64,000 nucleotides of DNA from Salvator merianae (GCA_003586115.2 QVOM02000073.1:40897192-40961191); one strand, 5' to 3'. Positions 35,301 to 44,695 are shown, counted from the stretch's first letter. The notes: a model not told the origin generated them from the sequence alone. Translations and numbers: made by a program.

Positions 35301-37098
35301 ACAGGGAACACTTCAAACTTGTCTCCACGCAAGAGCTGTGGTAGGTTACAACAAGATCAGAACGTTCATGAAATATAAATGCAAATCAAAAACTAAGGGC
35401 TTGTTCATATTTATCTCCTTTAAGTAGAAGGTTGCGTGAGGAAACCCCAAAGGGAACTTTGTAGGTGTCAGCAATAACTCATTAACTAGCTGCCAAAGCA
35501 CATAGTTTGTGCAAAATGCAGAAATCTTTAGGCAAACTGCAGATGAAGTCATATCAATATTAGATACAGCTTGCAGAAGCTGCTACTGATGTAATGCAGA
35601 CATTATCGGCAGTTACTACACAAAACATGCAAATCTGAATGAATCTTGAGATCTGAATGAATCTTGAGATCCAATCTGCCTATCAGTCTGTTTATCAGAT
35701 CAGTTTCATCACACTCCTCAATTCTAGTCTAATTAAAAATTCCAATGAATTTTCTCTTACCTACGTGTCTTTTACAAACCCAAGTAGCCAAGCTGGTACA
35801 ATTAACTTGTACAGCGGTCCCATTTTTAAGCATCTGTGTACACCTAAAATAAAGTTTTCATCAGAGTTCTCACTAAAAATCAAAAATGCAAGACCATCAA
35901 GTTTAAATATCACAGAAGACAACCAGCAAAGTTTTAAATATCAGTAGAGTGGTTAATCTGAAACATCTAGGATTTCTTTGCTGCCTACATTCATGACTTA
36001 TCTTCATCTCTTCCCTTTCTGCAGGCAGCCACTGTGGACTGTGTGAGAATTGCTTGGTGAAGGAAGTAAACCAAAGTTTTCTTGCCCTGAGGGTCTTAAC
36101 ATGAGGCTCAAGATGCATGAAAGGAACAGCTTTTTAAAAATATCTATTTTTTTTTAGTATTTTACGTTGTAATTTTATATTGCATATTGACGCTGCAATT
36201 TTCTAATTATACATCACTTTTTTTTGCATTTGATGTGTCTCCTAAGCTGCCTTGAGCACTTTCTTGTTTGGAAAGACAACATACATCAAAACAGAATAGA
36301 ACAGATACTAAAAATAATAGATACTAAAAATGAAAATTTCACTATTATATGAATCTTGCCTCAAATTACATTCCTGTTGCACTCTGAATTATGCAAGCAG
36401 ATTTATTGAGTTTGTAGCAAGCAGCTGGAGCACATTATCTATTTTTGTGTATAAGCCCATACAAAAGCTTGCTTGTAAGGATCACATAATAAAATGTTCA
36501 AGTAATGTACAATAATTGAGAAGCTTCAAAGGTTGTATTACTGTATATTTTTCATCTTTCATTATCACATCATAACAACTGCTACCGCAGAATGGTATTC
36601 TAAATATGAACATCAAACTTCATTCCAGTATCCATCCTTTTTAATTAAAAAAAAGGTAACACATACGGTATTTTCTTGGATGACCTACAAGATAATACTA
36701 GACATTCAGTACTGTGCAAAAGTTTTAGGCAGATGTGGAAAAAATGCTGCAAAGGAAGAATGTTTCCAAAAATAGAAGTGTTAATAGTTTATTTTTATTA
36801 ATTAACAAAATGCAAAGTGAATGAACAAAAGAGAAATCTAAATCAAATCAATATTTGGTGTAACCACCCTTTGCATAGTATTCCCAATACAGCCCCAATT
36901 TAAGCATCTGAAAGCCCGATAAATCACTATTATGGGAAACACAGCAACAATACTGGGTTTTCTGTAATAGCAATGCTTACCTTGACATCTGTCAGCAGAT
37001 TCTGCAATAAAAGTGATTGTTGTTACTAGAAGCCAGCCAAGTACATGAAAATACAAAAGGAAGTGCTCAGGTGCTTTGCTGGCTTCTGGTAGTCCCAA
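20194..37098 (-). CDS. Gene 1: PAN-like/EGF/C-type-lectin-like membrane receptor, 7 exons
   Basis: Seven minus-strand exons join with matching phases: 36981-37098 (leader, 5' limit uncertain), 32726-32935, 31170-31313, 30163-30320, 24629-24735, 23968-24077, 20194-20381. The product from the second exon on is about 305 residues, plus a leader: PAN/apple-like module, EGF/laminin-type EGF module, long-form CTLD with all six expected cysteines, one transmembrane helix and a Pro-Gln-rich cytosolic tail. This is a type I surface protein. The CTLD lacks EPN/QPD and WND calcium-site motifs, so classical sugar binding is unlikely; ligand unknown. Each module is bounded by phase-1 introns. Gene 2, with the same modules, ends about 0.8 kb upstream. 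No in-frame ATG was found in the leader exon, so the start may lie elsewhere or the gene may be damaged. I cannot name the gene. Confidence 0.72.
20382..21720. other. Intron 6 of gene 1, unassigned part
   Basis: No further exon. About 21270-21710 looks like degraded repeat material but could not be classified. Confidence 0.4.
21720..23770 (-). repeat. Degraded L2 LINE in intron 6 of gene 1
   Basis: On the minus strand, 22784-23233 reads as L2 reverse transcriptase: an 'INALLREG..PA.LKEA' block, 'DYLDSFQSAFR', 'TETALVALVDGLY', 'LSVAFDT'. 22232-22507 gives 'LGVLLD', 'TSRLDYWNALYM'. It is broken by frameshifts. The orientation is the same as the host gene. Ends are approximate. Confidence 0.8.
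23968..24077 (-). CDS. Gene 1 exon 6: C-terminal part of the CTLD
   Basis: Acceptor TGTTTCAG|GACTC and donor CATTAG|GTAACT bound a 110-bp exon entered in phase 2 and left in phase 1. It carries the last three CTLD cysteines (ED...PLCLQ, SDPCSN, SWICE), the SWICE end being the typical CTLD 'W.C' finish. There is no WND-type calcium triplet before the PC cysteine. Confidence 0.8.
24629..24735 (-). CDS. Gene 1 exon 5: middle of the CTLD
   Basis: Acceptor TTTGCAG|GATTGG and donor GATGAGAG|GTAAAT bound a 107-bp exon, phase 0 to phase 2. It encodes DWLSKVISRRFWLHDAG and continues to VKRDE. The 'DWL...FWLHDAG' segment sits where CTLDs have the 'F.W.G' strand and the calcium loop; the EPN/QPD triplet is absent. 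A (TGA)n microsatellite starts about 30 bp upstream of the acceptor. Confidence 0.72.
24765..24791. repeat. (GAT)9 microsatellite
   Basis: Nine trinucleotide units in intron 4 of gene 1, about 30 bp from the exon 5 acceptor, overlapping the region where the polypyrimidine tract and branch point would lie. Confidence 0.95.
24792..25950. other. Intron 4 of gene 1, unassigned part
   Basis: No further exon or named repeat could be supported. Confidence 0.4.
25955..26102 (-). repeat. tRNA-derived SINE
   Basis: On the minus strand the 5' end has a tRNA-like A box (TAGCTCAGTAGC, about 26086-26097) and a B box (GGTTTGAGTCC, 26043-26053) at the correct spacing, followed by a non-tRNA body ('agtaagcagtagcaaacc..'). 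A tRNA gene is not expected because the acceptor stem is not complementary and the head runs into a SINE body. Confidence 0.6.
26103..26730. other. Intron 4 of gene 1, unassigned part
   Basis: No exon or named repeat supported. Confidence 0.4.
26735..26940. mobile_element. Palindromic MITE-like repeat
   Basis: The left arm (gactacaaaacctctcagaag) and the right arm read inward (gactacaagccctcccagaa) are imperfect inverted repeats, like the half copy at 15474. It sits at the 5' edge of an L2 fragment and may interrupt it. Confidence 0.45.
26941..27525 (+). repeat. L2 LINE 3' end
   Basis: Begins in the 'DYC.VLY.GL' part of the L2 reverse-transcriptase frame and runs to the typical 3' end ('gagctaccttgggacc.tgaggcaaaaggtgggatataaat' then aataaataaa). 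Frames are broken. Antisense to gene 1, in its intron 4. Confidence 0.75.
27526..30120. other. Intron 4 of gene 1, unassigned part
   Basis: No exon found. About 28350-29060 has a TATAAAA (28629) preceded by CCAAT-like sequence and followed by a pyrimidine-rich leader, reminiscent of a solo LTR on the plus strand, but no paired end or coding remnant was found. Confidence 0.35.
30163..30320 (-). CDS. Gene 1 exon 4: N-terminal part of the CTLD
   Basis: Acceptor TTTTTGAAAG|AACTG and donor GAGGAAAAG|GTTAGT bound a 158-bp exon, phase 1 to phase 0. It encodes KYCYSSWTFFSGRCYF (the extra N-terminal disulphide pair of long-form CTLDs), then YSDAEYMCSQFKGAHLMLL, the standard first helix with the C1 cysteine and the 'A.L..L' strand. 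One N-glycosylation sequon (NYS). The homologous exon of gene 2 is at 41707-41873. Confidence 0.85.
30481..30549. repeat. Imperfect (GATA)n microsatellite
   Basis: Runs of AGAT/GATA with a few ACAGAT interruptions, in intron 3 of gene 1. Confidence 0.9.
30550..31169. other. Intron 3 of gene 1
   Basis: AT-rich intron sequence; nothing else supported. Confidence 0.4.
31170..31313 (-). CDS. Gene 1 exon 3: EGF/laminin-type EGF module
   Basis: Acceptor TGCTTTCAG|CTTGCC and donor GAACTCA|GTGAGT bound a 144-bp, phase 1-1 exon. It encodes ACREGRFGDHCQKSCPHC, then PCNRLTGECAHDVTC and a tail with one more cysteine. The pattern C-REGRFG..C...C..C....C....GEC is that of EGF repeats of the MEGF/SCARF and laminin type. 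The gene 2 counterpart is at 46877-47017. Confidence 0.85.
31314..32630. other. Intron 2 of gene 1
   Basis: No exon or named repeat supported; AT-rich. Confidence 0.4.
32631..32676. repeat. Alternating purine-pyrimidine tract
   Basis: A GTGTGTGTGCGCGCGTGC-type tract 50 bp inside intron 2 from the exon 2 donor. Such alternation can adopt Z-DNA, but no function is implied. Confidence 0.8.
32726..32935 (-). CDS. Gene 1 exon 2: two-cysteine PAN/apple-like module
   Basis: Acceptor AACTTTCAG|ATGTC and donor AAAACTG|GTAAGT bound a 210-bp, phase 1-1 exon. It encodes DVNVFWKYPKRILILPLG, then IEHAKSACFLEKKCTGITFW and ILANSKHDIAYLKTG. The 'A...C..E..C.GITF' core resembles the central helix of PAN/apple-like folds, but only two cysteines are present. 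The gene 2 counterpart (48769-48999) shares spacing of the cysteines and the '(A)YLK(S/T)G' end. The fold assignment is an inference. Confidence 0.75.
33320..34475 (+). mobile_element. RTE/BovB LINE, 5'-truncated and decayed
   Basis: The plus strand reads as BovB reverse transcriptase and C-terminal domain in broken frames: 'GTTDWFKIGKGVQQG', 'NAGLDDSKAGIKMAGRNI', 'NNLRYADDTA', 'FIFLGSKITADGD', 'VIYGCESWTIRKAEC', 'FELWCF', with in-frame stops. It is split by the small element at 33485-33676. It lies antisense in intron 1 of gene 1. BovB is known for horizontal transfer among squamates and ruminants. Confidence 0.88.
33485..33676. mobile_element. hAT-like MITE inside the BovB copy
   Basis: The left end CAGTGACGGCTCATCGGT and the right end read inward CAGCAATGGCTTACCGCT are imperfect inverted repeats of the CAGTGRCGG type found in hAT/Charlie elements. 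Flanks TTTATATG (33477-33484) and CTTATACG (33677-33684) match in 6 of 8 positions, fitting an aged 8-bp hAT target duplication. Removing it makes the BovB frame continue across the site. Confidence 0.65.
34476..36706. other. Intron 1 of gene 1, unassigned part
   Basis: No exon supported. Contains an 18-bp direct duplication (atctgaatgaatcttgag) at about 35633-35668. Confidence 0.4.
36707..36900 (+). mobile_element. Tc1/mariner-type terminal sequence
   Basis: It begins CAGTACTGTGCAAAAGTTTTAGGCAGATGTG (split here: first 20 bases CAGTACTGTGCAAAAGTTTT), followed by 'aaaatgctgcaaag' and later 'aatatttggtgtaaccacccttt'. This is the recognisable end of a widespread vertebrate Tc1-like family. The transposase region and other end were not identified, so it is a fragment, about 80 bp from gene 1 exon 1. 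Confidence 0.6.
36981..37098 (-). CDS. Gene 1 exon 1: signal-peptide-like leader, start not resolved
   Basis: The donor TGTCAAG|GTAAGC at 36981 leaves phase 1, which fits the phase-1 entry of exon 2. Upstream the frame encodes a hydrophobic core (FLLYFHVLGWLLVTTITFIA, 37003-37062) and then ESADRCQ, a good signal-peptide cleavage region. The open frame reaches 37098 without an ATG and a TGA lies upstream in frame (37105-37107). An ATG at 37106-37108 opens a different frame that stops after 13 codons. So the start may be on another exon, or a small indel (real or assembly) has broken it. Exon upper limit uncertain. Confidence 0.55.
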
Positions 37099-37108
37099 TT
37101 GTTCTCAT

Positions 37109-37860
37109 TACAGAAGCTGTATGTCTGACGACAAGGTGAGCACGGGGTTGCTCTTCACATCTGTCAATCCCAGGATCCTGTTTAGATCTCATATTGTCTC
37201 TTAGCATCTGGATACAGCCATAGATAAAGATGGAACTGGAAATATACTGCGATATCCTAAGCATCAATAACAGAATCAATTATATCAACTCAGTCTTCAA
37301 AGCATGAGCTGAACTGCAATATTATTTGCATTCTACCTCTGCAGTTCAAACGTTTTGAGCTTGAAACAGAATTGTTTTGATTCTGCATATAAAATAACTG
37401 ACCAGATGAAAAGAGAGAGAGAGCAAATATCATTACCCTATATCAATATCCGGAAACATATATCAAAGTCCAGAAACAGAATACCAAACAACCAAGGCTT
37501 CACTTTTTGTTCCTCATCTAAGATGTTTTGTTTAAGCAGAATACAACTTTAAAAATAAATACTAGAGACAATCTTCTCTAAGCCAACAGAGACTGACCAT
37601 TCATTAGATCAACTCAGCCCCAATACAGAAAATCTATTCTCAGTAAATCCAACTGTGCAAAATACACATTTCTAAATAAGCTGATATTTTTTGTTTGTTT
37701 CTTTAATCATACCATGAAGTTAAAATAGTCTAACTTCCCAATAATGAAATTAACACAACTTTACTTACATGCTAGTTGTGCTTTGGATTTGTTCCTCATC
37801 TGTATCAAGCCATATAGCATCCTTAAGTATAGAAACCAGCCATAACTGCAGATAAAAATA
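37109..37860. other. Intergenic stretch between gene 2 and gene 1
   Basis: Only about 0.75 kb separates the gene 2 polyadenylation signal from the gene 1 leader exon. No TATA box at a convincing place and no CpG island are visible; the promoter of gene 1 should be here if exon 1 is truly first. Confidence 0.4.
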
Positions 37861-37862
37861 TA

Positions 37863-37868
37863 TTTATT
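37863..37868 (-). terminator. Polyadenylation signal of gene 2
   Basis: AATAAA on the minus strand directly follows the TAA stop (37869-37871) of the candidate terminal exon, which would give an extremely short 3' UTR. Confidence 0.5.
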
Positions 37869-38041
37869 TTATAGACTGTTTTCACATGAACACCATAGTC
37901 CTGTAAAGCCTACTTTGTTCTGTCTAAAAGAAATTGGCTGAAACTGTAAAGCATAGCAGTGATGCAGCTCATGAAAGACAGTGGATTCCTGCCATATACT
38001 GCTGTCACCAAAGTGATTTGTATTATATACCCAATATTGAC
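37869..38041 (-). CDS. Gene 2 candidate terminal exon: C-terminal half of a CTLD
   Basis: Acceptor TTTTTTTTAG|GTCAAT has a strong pyrimidine tract. Entered in phase 1 it encodes 56 residues to TAA: GQYWVYNTNHFGDSSIW, a middle with 'LHHCYALQF', and 'GLWCSCENSL' at the end. The 'YW' start, the HHC cysteine and the 'W.C' finish line up with exons 5-6 of gene 1 fused into one. There is no membrane helix after it, so the product would be secreted or the exon belongs to an alternative form. It does not join in phase to 41707 (phase 0), so a small exon between is missing from my model. Confidence 0.55.
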
Positions 38042-38335
38042 CTAAAAAAAAAGTGATTTTATGATTCCAGAAACCAAATATATGGTGCAATACTGTACAC
38101 TTCAGATGCTAGCTCTGCTCTGCATTTGATCAAGAGCTATGTAATATTTTATACTGGAATCATTGCATTGTTGTCTATTGATTAAAATTGAAGTCACAAC
38201 TCCTAACCTGCAGTTTGAAGATTGCTTTGAAGATGAACTTAGATTTCTGGGCAAAAGAAGTTCCTGCACATATTTCTGTTAAGAGCAGGAACTGTGATTG
38301 CTAGTCATTTAACAAACTATCTGAATGGGCAAGAG
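38042..38335. other. Intron sequence of gene 2
   Basis: Nothing further supported. Confidence 0.35.
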
Positions 38336-38339
38336 ACAA

Positions 38340-38519
38340 AGGCATTTCTGCACTGGGTCTTATTCTGGATTATAACCTGGAATAGGGACCTGCGATCTAC
38401 ATGCTAGTGCAGACTACGGCAGGTCCCCACCCAGGACCTGTCTAGTCTGCACTAGCATGCAGGTGGCAGGCATCTATTCTGGGATATAATTTGGAATAAC
38501 ACCTAGTGCAGAAAGGGCC
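38340..38519. mobile_element. Palindromic MITE 'TTTCTGCACTGGG', copy 1
   Basis: The element is one long imperfect inverted repeat of about 78 bp per arm: the left arm starts ggcatttctgcactgggtct and the right arm read inward ggccctttctgcactaggtg; the arms meet at 'atgctagtgcagacta'. No coding capacity. Related copies at 38967 and 44696. Confidence 0.75.
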
Positions 38520-38966
38520 AAAGAAGTTCTTCAAGGTTATCAATGATTTACTTCTAGTAATTTTATTTTGTTACATGGAGAATCTTTATATTAAATTTGC
38601 CCCAAAACAAGCAATGAGTTGGGATCCAAATGGCAGGTGGTTATCTGCATACATGAAGAATCAGTTTCCTCATCTTTCTTCCCAGGAAATAGTCAGTCTA
38701 CTTTTCTTCATCATTATAACGTTTTTCCTCCTCTCTTTTTGCACAGCTCTTGCTACTAAAGTTACAGATCATTATGTCACACATTTTTTAATACTCATGT
38801 TAAGCCGCTGAGACTTCTCATCAGATTTAGAATAAAGCATCATCAGTATGCTGTGACAACCTAACTATTTCTATATTCCTTCTGAGTCAGGGAAGGTAGT
38901 TCAGGGGCTTGACTGTTTTCTGGATGCAGTAATAGGCTGGATGTAAATCAATAATCTGAACTGAAA

Positions 38967-39034
38967 CCCTTTCTGCACTGGGCCTTATTCTGAATTGTAT
39001 TCCAGAATAGGGACCTGTAATTCGTATGCTAGTA
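38967..39034 (+). mobile_element. Same MITE family, half copy
   Basis: Only one arm is present: ccctttctgcactgggcctt, then attccagaatagggacctg and atgctagta. It lies 450 bp from copy 1. Confidence 0.65.
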
Positions 39035-39039
39035 TTTCC

Positions 39040-39655
39040 TAGACAGACAGTTTGGGCCTGGACTATAGTGCATTCTTTGTGAGGCTACCCATGGAGATAG
39101 CCCAGAAACTAGAACCCCAGCAGTTAGACTGCTGATAGGTGCCAGAGTGCTGATAGAAGTTTCTGGCCATCTACACATCACACCGGTCTCAAGAGATCTG
39201 CACTGACTGTCTATTCACTACAGAGTCTAATTCAAAATGCTGACATTAATAACTGGGTACCAAATATCTGAAGGAGCACCACCTTCCATATAGACTTGCC
39301 TAATTATTAAAATCTGCTATAGAGGTCGTCCTTGTTATTTTGTCACTCTCTGATGCTTAAGGGACAGCAGCAAATAACTGGCCTTCTCTGTGGTAGCCCC
39401 TAAGTTATAGTTTCTCCGCTATGTCAGGCACCAACATTATATCTTTTGGCATTTAGTTAAGATGTATCTCTTCGCCTAGGCCTTTGACATTTAGCTGCCT
39501 TCTTGTGTTGTCCTGCAGCTCGATGTGGGTGGTTTTGCTTTTAAATGTGTTTTAAATTATGTTTTATTACTGATGCTTTAATGTTTCTGTAACCTGCACA
39601 AGGATGTCTGGGTGAAGAGTGAGATAAAAATATACATAAACTATCAATCAATAAA
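39040..39655 (+). repeat. L2 LINE 3' end
   Basis: It contains the decayed L2 stretch ('ctgcactgactgtctattcactac', split here) and a 3' end 'taacctgcacaaggatgtctgggtgaagagtgagataaaaatat' followed by aataaat. Sense is opposite to gene 2. Confidence 0.55.
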
Positions 39656-41706
39656 TAAACTAGTGCAATATTTTTTGCTACTGTTCAGACTCAGAACAAA
39701 AGTCAAAAGTGTTGCCTACCACCCAGTCCATAACAGCTATTACTGATCATGGATTTTAAACACATCTTAAATACATTTTTTGAAAATCTTCCAATCAGCA
39801 ATTTAAAAACCCTGCCAATCAGCTGATTGTCAAGTAACTGTACTGTACTCTAGTTGCTTTCTTACTCCTGAGAAATAGCTGATTTTCCATTATTATCACT
39901 GCCTTGTGGGAAGCAGAAAGGGAAAACAAAGGGCTTTCTATTCCCTTTAAGTCCATTTATCATGATTTCTGCTCACAATAGAAGTAAAATGTTGGTTTAC
40001 CTTAAGGCTAGGGAAAACTACGGCTTGTTCCTAAGGCAATCAAAGGATTTCTTAAAAATCCTTTTAATTCTCTATTCATGATCTGTGCATGCAAGAAAAA
40101 ACAATAACAGTTTGTTTCCCTCCTAATCAGTGAACATAATCCCCCAAATCAGTCAAATAATTTCTTTCTTTTTTGCCAGTTTTCCTACTGCCATCAACTG
40201 ATTTTAAGAGGCTGAAACCTACATAAAGGGACTCATGATCCCCAAAATCAATCTTGCATTCAAGATAGGAAATAGGTGAATTCTTTGAATTCGTTTCCAT
40301 AATAACTATTTTTGTGAGGGAAATTTTTTGGTCAATTTTTCATTGGATTGTCCCCCCACACTTTACTACTTCTATGTGTGCATCATCTTTTTATGCTGTT
40401 CCGCTTTTGTGCCACAGTAGACTTATGTCAGCTCCAGACACCGGCTGAATATCTCACTAACAGGCGATATTCCAGAGAAAAGTCCCTCTGGAATTATTGC
40501 CTGTTGGCTAGGCAGCGTGGGGGGCCAGAGCTGTCTTTGTGCATTTAAATGAAGTACACATATGGATATTTCGCCAGCACAAAATACCCAGAACTGAATG
40601 AGCACCACCACTGTGCATGTGCAGCCATCTTTTTCACCCCCACAGATGTACAGTGGCCACTTCCAGGACAGCGGTTCCCTTCATGTGGTAAGTTATATCG
40701 CTATTTTGGGGAAACCTGCCATCAGAGTTGGGTTTTCCTAAAATGGGCTACAGAGGGATTTAGGGGAGATATAGTACAACTATGGTGGGGTTGCCACAGA
40801 TATGTGTGGCAATCGCACCAAAGCACAGACATAATGGCACTAAATATCCCACATCTGGATGGGGCCTTATTTCCTTAGTTCTTCAACATATGATTCCAGG
40901 ACCAGACCCCTATCAAACACAGGAGTTCTTTTAAGAACAGCTCCTAAACTGGAAAGGCTACCTGTTTGCTTCAGCATCTTGCCACTTTTTTATCCTACTA
41001 TGAAATGCAAGGTAAAGTGTAGTAATAATTTTAAAAGAGTTCCAATTAGTATTTTGAATTTATAAGATTTTTCAAACTATTTTTTATCATATGGTCTTGT
41101 TCAGTAGGCCAGCACTCTTTGGAAGGAGGTCAAGTATCTGAGAACTCAGAGGCATTTTGAGGAAATAGGGAAGCAAACAGTAATGGAGAGTTTGGCTTGG
41201 GAGTACAAGAGAAGGCTCTAACAAAACCATCACACTGGAGTAACTTCTAATGTAGCAGAGTTCTCCTGCTGACCATTAGGAAAGGCAGTCATGGAACACC
41301 TAGCAACAACAGAAGCTGGAAAGAATAGATACTTGGGCAGTAACCTGCAAGGTTTATGCTCTTCTTGTTTTCTTGCCTGAAAACAACACAGCATATATAG
41401 GCAAAAAGTGCAAGCTGACTGCATTTCTAAAGGAGAAATGTTCTGGAGCTTTCATTAGGCACTGTTCAGCTTATCAGAAGGAGGATACATTTTGGGACAG
41501 TATTCAAATAGAGTTACAGAAAGAGAAATTCATTAAGTCACGATGGTCAGAAACAATACATTTAAATAGTACTCTGCACTGCTGGAACTAAGTGATCCAT
41601 TTGAGGTCCTCAAAATTGGCCTGTACTCAGTGGCTTATTCTAGCATCACACAATTATAGTAGGTGCTAAAGTTTCACACTGTCGGTGCAGCTTTTATGAA
41701 TGCTAC
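39656..41706. other. Intron sequence of gene 2; missing CTLD exon expected here
   Basis: By comparison with gene 1, an exon that leaves phase 0 and enters the 38041 exon in phase 1 should lie between 38042 and 41706. I could not find one with good splice sites. No named repeat was identified either. Confidence 0.4.
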
Positions 41707-41873
41707 CTCCTCTTCTTCAGTTTCGGGCAGTTTTATCAGCTGAGTCTCATGGTAGGCCATGCAGAATTCTTTTGCATCTTCCCACTTCAAGTGCTTTGTT
41801 GTCTCTATATAATAGCAGTTGCTGTTCCAGTAGAACCACCCAGAATCTCTTGGGCACTTCAGATTAATTGCAC
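41707..41873 (-). CDS. Gene 2 exon: N-terminal part of a CTLD
   Basis: Acceptor AATGATTTAG|GTGCA and donor GAAGAGGAG|GTAGCA bound a 167-bp exon, phase 1 to phase 0, the same as exon 4 of gene 1. It encodes LKCPRDSGWFYWNSNCYYI, then LKWEDAKEFCMAYHETQLIKL and an acidic end (PETEEEE). It has the long-form N-terminal cysteine pair and the C1 cysteine in the 'W.DAK.FC' helix, closer to the CTLD consensus than gene 1. Confidence 0.85.
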
Positions 41874-42349
41874 CTAAATCATTAACAACAATGTTTCAAA
41901 TGATGATGCATCAAACAGTCCCAATTCTTCCACTAAGCTGACCCTATCAAACCAACCAAGTCAGAATAATTCATTACACAATTAGAGTGAAGAAAATATC
42001 GCATAACTACATTTGGTCAATCATTTGACAGAAGATTGCTAAAACATTTCAACACAAGATTCCTAACTTTAAGTTTGGAAACTTATCTAAGAGTCTTTCT
42101 GGCAAGGTGTGCAATTTCAGATCCCAAGAAACTTGAAATAATCAAGTGATGTAATTCATTTGTGTCTCAGACACACTTTGGAACATAAACACATTTCATT
42201 AGATGGTATCTATGCCTTAGAAAGAACCAATATATCCTCATTTTATTAACTAAATAATTGAAAATTATTTGATCTACAGCCAAGCTGGCTGTTTGCTCAA
42301 ATTAACATGCAAAATTTCATATATTATGTTATCTGTGAGGTTCCACTAG

Positions 42350-42790
42350 GGTCTGGTAGAAATAAAGAGCCTATATTGAAGTAAAATGATCTCTTTATTC
42401 AGAACAGTTTAGTGGATACTTCTTATAATAGTGGAAGTCAGTACATTCAAGCACAGAAGCATTGCCAATACTTTTCCTATCCCCACCTAATGTCGCATCA
42501 TTACTCCCACATCCCCTAGCAGCCCCTCCTCCCTTCAAGCCTTTTCTTTCTCCTAGCTGTTTCCTCTCACTGCCAGAAAGTCTCTTATCTCCTTTAAGTG
42601 ACCTTGTAGCTTCTCCAGCAAACTTATGCAGAGGCAAATACAGGAACACAATATGTAAACACATGGATTGAATATGATGATATAAAGGAATGAAATACAA
42701 ATATGTATGAATAGCTAGTAAAGACCACTGCATGCAAACATAACAAAACCCATGGCAGCGATCCACGCAACACATATTCAACATATATAC
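42350..42790 (-). repeat. Possible LTR-like repeat
   Basis: On the minus strand 'ctgaataaagagatc' (AATAAA) is followed by a 60-bp tail ending 'cctcaca', with a purine-rich region upstream. This resembles a solo LTR but has no confirmed partner. Open frames of 70-130 codons here are on both strands and have no domain. Confidence 0.3.
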
Positions 42791-43389
42791 ATTAATCTGT
42801 CTTCATCTTCTTGGAAAGAAATCCCATAAATTTCAGCAACTTCTTTTCTTACAAACCTAGCATTAGGATCTAACCTTAACCCAACCCTGTGAATGGAACT
42901 CTTCACATCTTTTTACCTGCCAGAAAGCACCTGTGTAAGAAAAATGGCTAGTTTAGATTTTTGTGCCTGAATTTTTTATTAAAAAAAAATCTGTGTGTAC
43001 TCCGTTATGGAGTTCATGTATAATGCCTACATTATAATGGATCTTGTCCTACAGTAAATAGGCACTGTACATTAAATGTCCTTGCATTTACATGGTTTTG
43101 TTTCTATAATATACTATTCTACATTTTTTATATTTTAGTATTTTGGTTTATTTTTATTCTGTAACATACCTTTAGACTATGTGGCATGGTACAGGAAAAA
43201 TAAATAAATACAATAATAAAACTGATGATGATGATGATGATGATGATGATAATTCTTTTTGCTACTGTAATAAGGAAGTCCCCCATACAGTCCCCTCTGC
43301 TCTTTGCATTAACTGCCTGGAACCACAAAGACAATTTTCTTAGATGGTAACTGTGCTTGATTACAAGAGTGTAACAGACATGGGTCTAG
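42791..43389. other. Intron sequence of gene 2
   Basis: No exon. Contains a (TGA)9 microsatellite at 43223-43250. Confidence 0.4.
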
Positions 43390-43815
43390 AGAAAGGGAGA
43401 TCAGGGCCTCAGACTTTTATGGCAAGATAGAAGGCAATAAGAGAACAAAATATGTAAAGAAATGCCTTCTCCCATATCAACCTGCCCATTTCTTAAGATC
43501 TGCAGGTGAGGCCCTCCTGGTTGTACCACCACCTTGAGGGGTGGGCACCCAGGACAAGCCCTTTTCAGTGGTGGCCTCCATGCTGTGGAATCGTCTCCCT
43601 CCTGAGGTGCATCAGGCATCTTCACTTTACATCTTTAGGAGAGCAGTGAAGATGCATCTATTTACGCTTGCCTTTGGCTAAGGAAACAGCTTCTCCTCTC
43701 CACATTCAGGCACTGTTACTACTTTTAGTATGTGCATTCTGCATTCTGTTTTTATTGTTGTAACTCACCCTGAGACCTTTAGGACAGGATAAAAATGTGA
43801 ATAAATAAATAAATT
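43390..43815 (+). repeat. L2 LINE 3' end
   Basis: Contains 'tgtggaatcgtctccctcctgagg' (split here), equivalent to 'LWN.LP.E' of the L2 C-terminus, followed by 'gaagatgcatctatttacg' and the 3' end 'aactcaccctgagacctttaggacaggataaaaat' then (aaat)n. Confidence 0.75.
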
Positions 43816-44309
43816 GGAACCATTTTATTCAACTTTTAATATTATCTCTCCATGTTGATACCAGTTCTTACTGCTTTTGCATAATGGAATATGAGACAAA
43901 AGGCACCCATAGGAAGTTGTCAATACAGTAAGATTTTTGTAAATAAGCAGCCAGATGCAAGAAAATCTAATAACAGATTAACAACCCTCTTGAGGAGAGA
44001 GGAGAAGGGGTTAAGCACTAGCAATAGATCCCCAGATTAAGAAAAAACAACACCTCTGTTATTATGTCTTTCCTTCTGCCAACATGCCTAAAGCAATCTC
44101 TTCCTCCTGGCAACCTACACATCTCATTAGACCTTTGTCCTTATTTTTAAAAAAAGTTTGACTTTGGCATAGCGTAATGACGCTTTTTGCTTCCCACATA
44201 GGAGCTAGGGCTCTGTCTCTCTCTCTCTCTCTCTTTACCCAGAATTTTTCCCTTGCTGAAGAAAGAATAGGCATGCTGGGCCACTCCCTTTCAAAGACAC
44301 CCCTTCCTC
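43816..44309. other. Intron sequence of gene 2
   Basis: No exon. Contains a (CT)n tract at about 44212-44233. Confidence 0.4.
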
Positions 44310-44695
44310 TGTTTATTTATTTATATTTAATTTTAAATATTTTTATACCTCTTTCCATCCATGGATCCCAAAGCAGTTCAGAGCAATAAAATAAAACCAG
44401 AACAAACCACCCCCTAATCCTTAGAGTCCACTAAAATATATTAAAAGCAGAGTAAAATGTAATAAAATTAAAGGCAGCGTGTGGGAAACAACCATTCATC
44501 CTGGGAAGAGCTGAGTGAATGCGCCTGAAAGTTGGTAATGTAGTCACCTCACAGGTAACAGAGGGATAGGTGCTGCCCCAGAGAAGGAATGGCTGCAGGT
44601 AGCTATAAGGTGACATCATTAAGCTGTGGCACCTGCAACAGCAACTCTCCAGATGATTATAGTGAGCTTAGAGGCCTGAGGTAGGAGAGGCAAAG

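Noticed and set aside
39656..41706. Missing middle CTLD exon of gene 2
   Set aside because: I looked for a phase 0 to phase 1 exon with lectin-like residues and found none I could defend.
42395..42784. 129-codon minus-strand frame
   Set aside because: It overlaps LTR-like repeat sequence and shows no domain.
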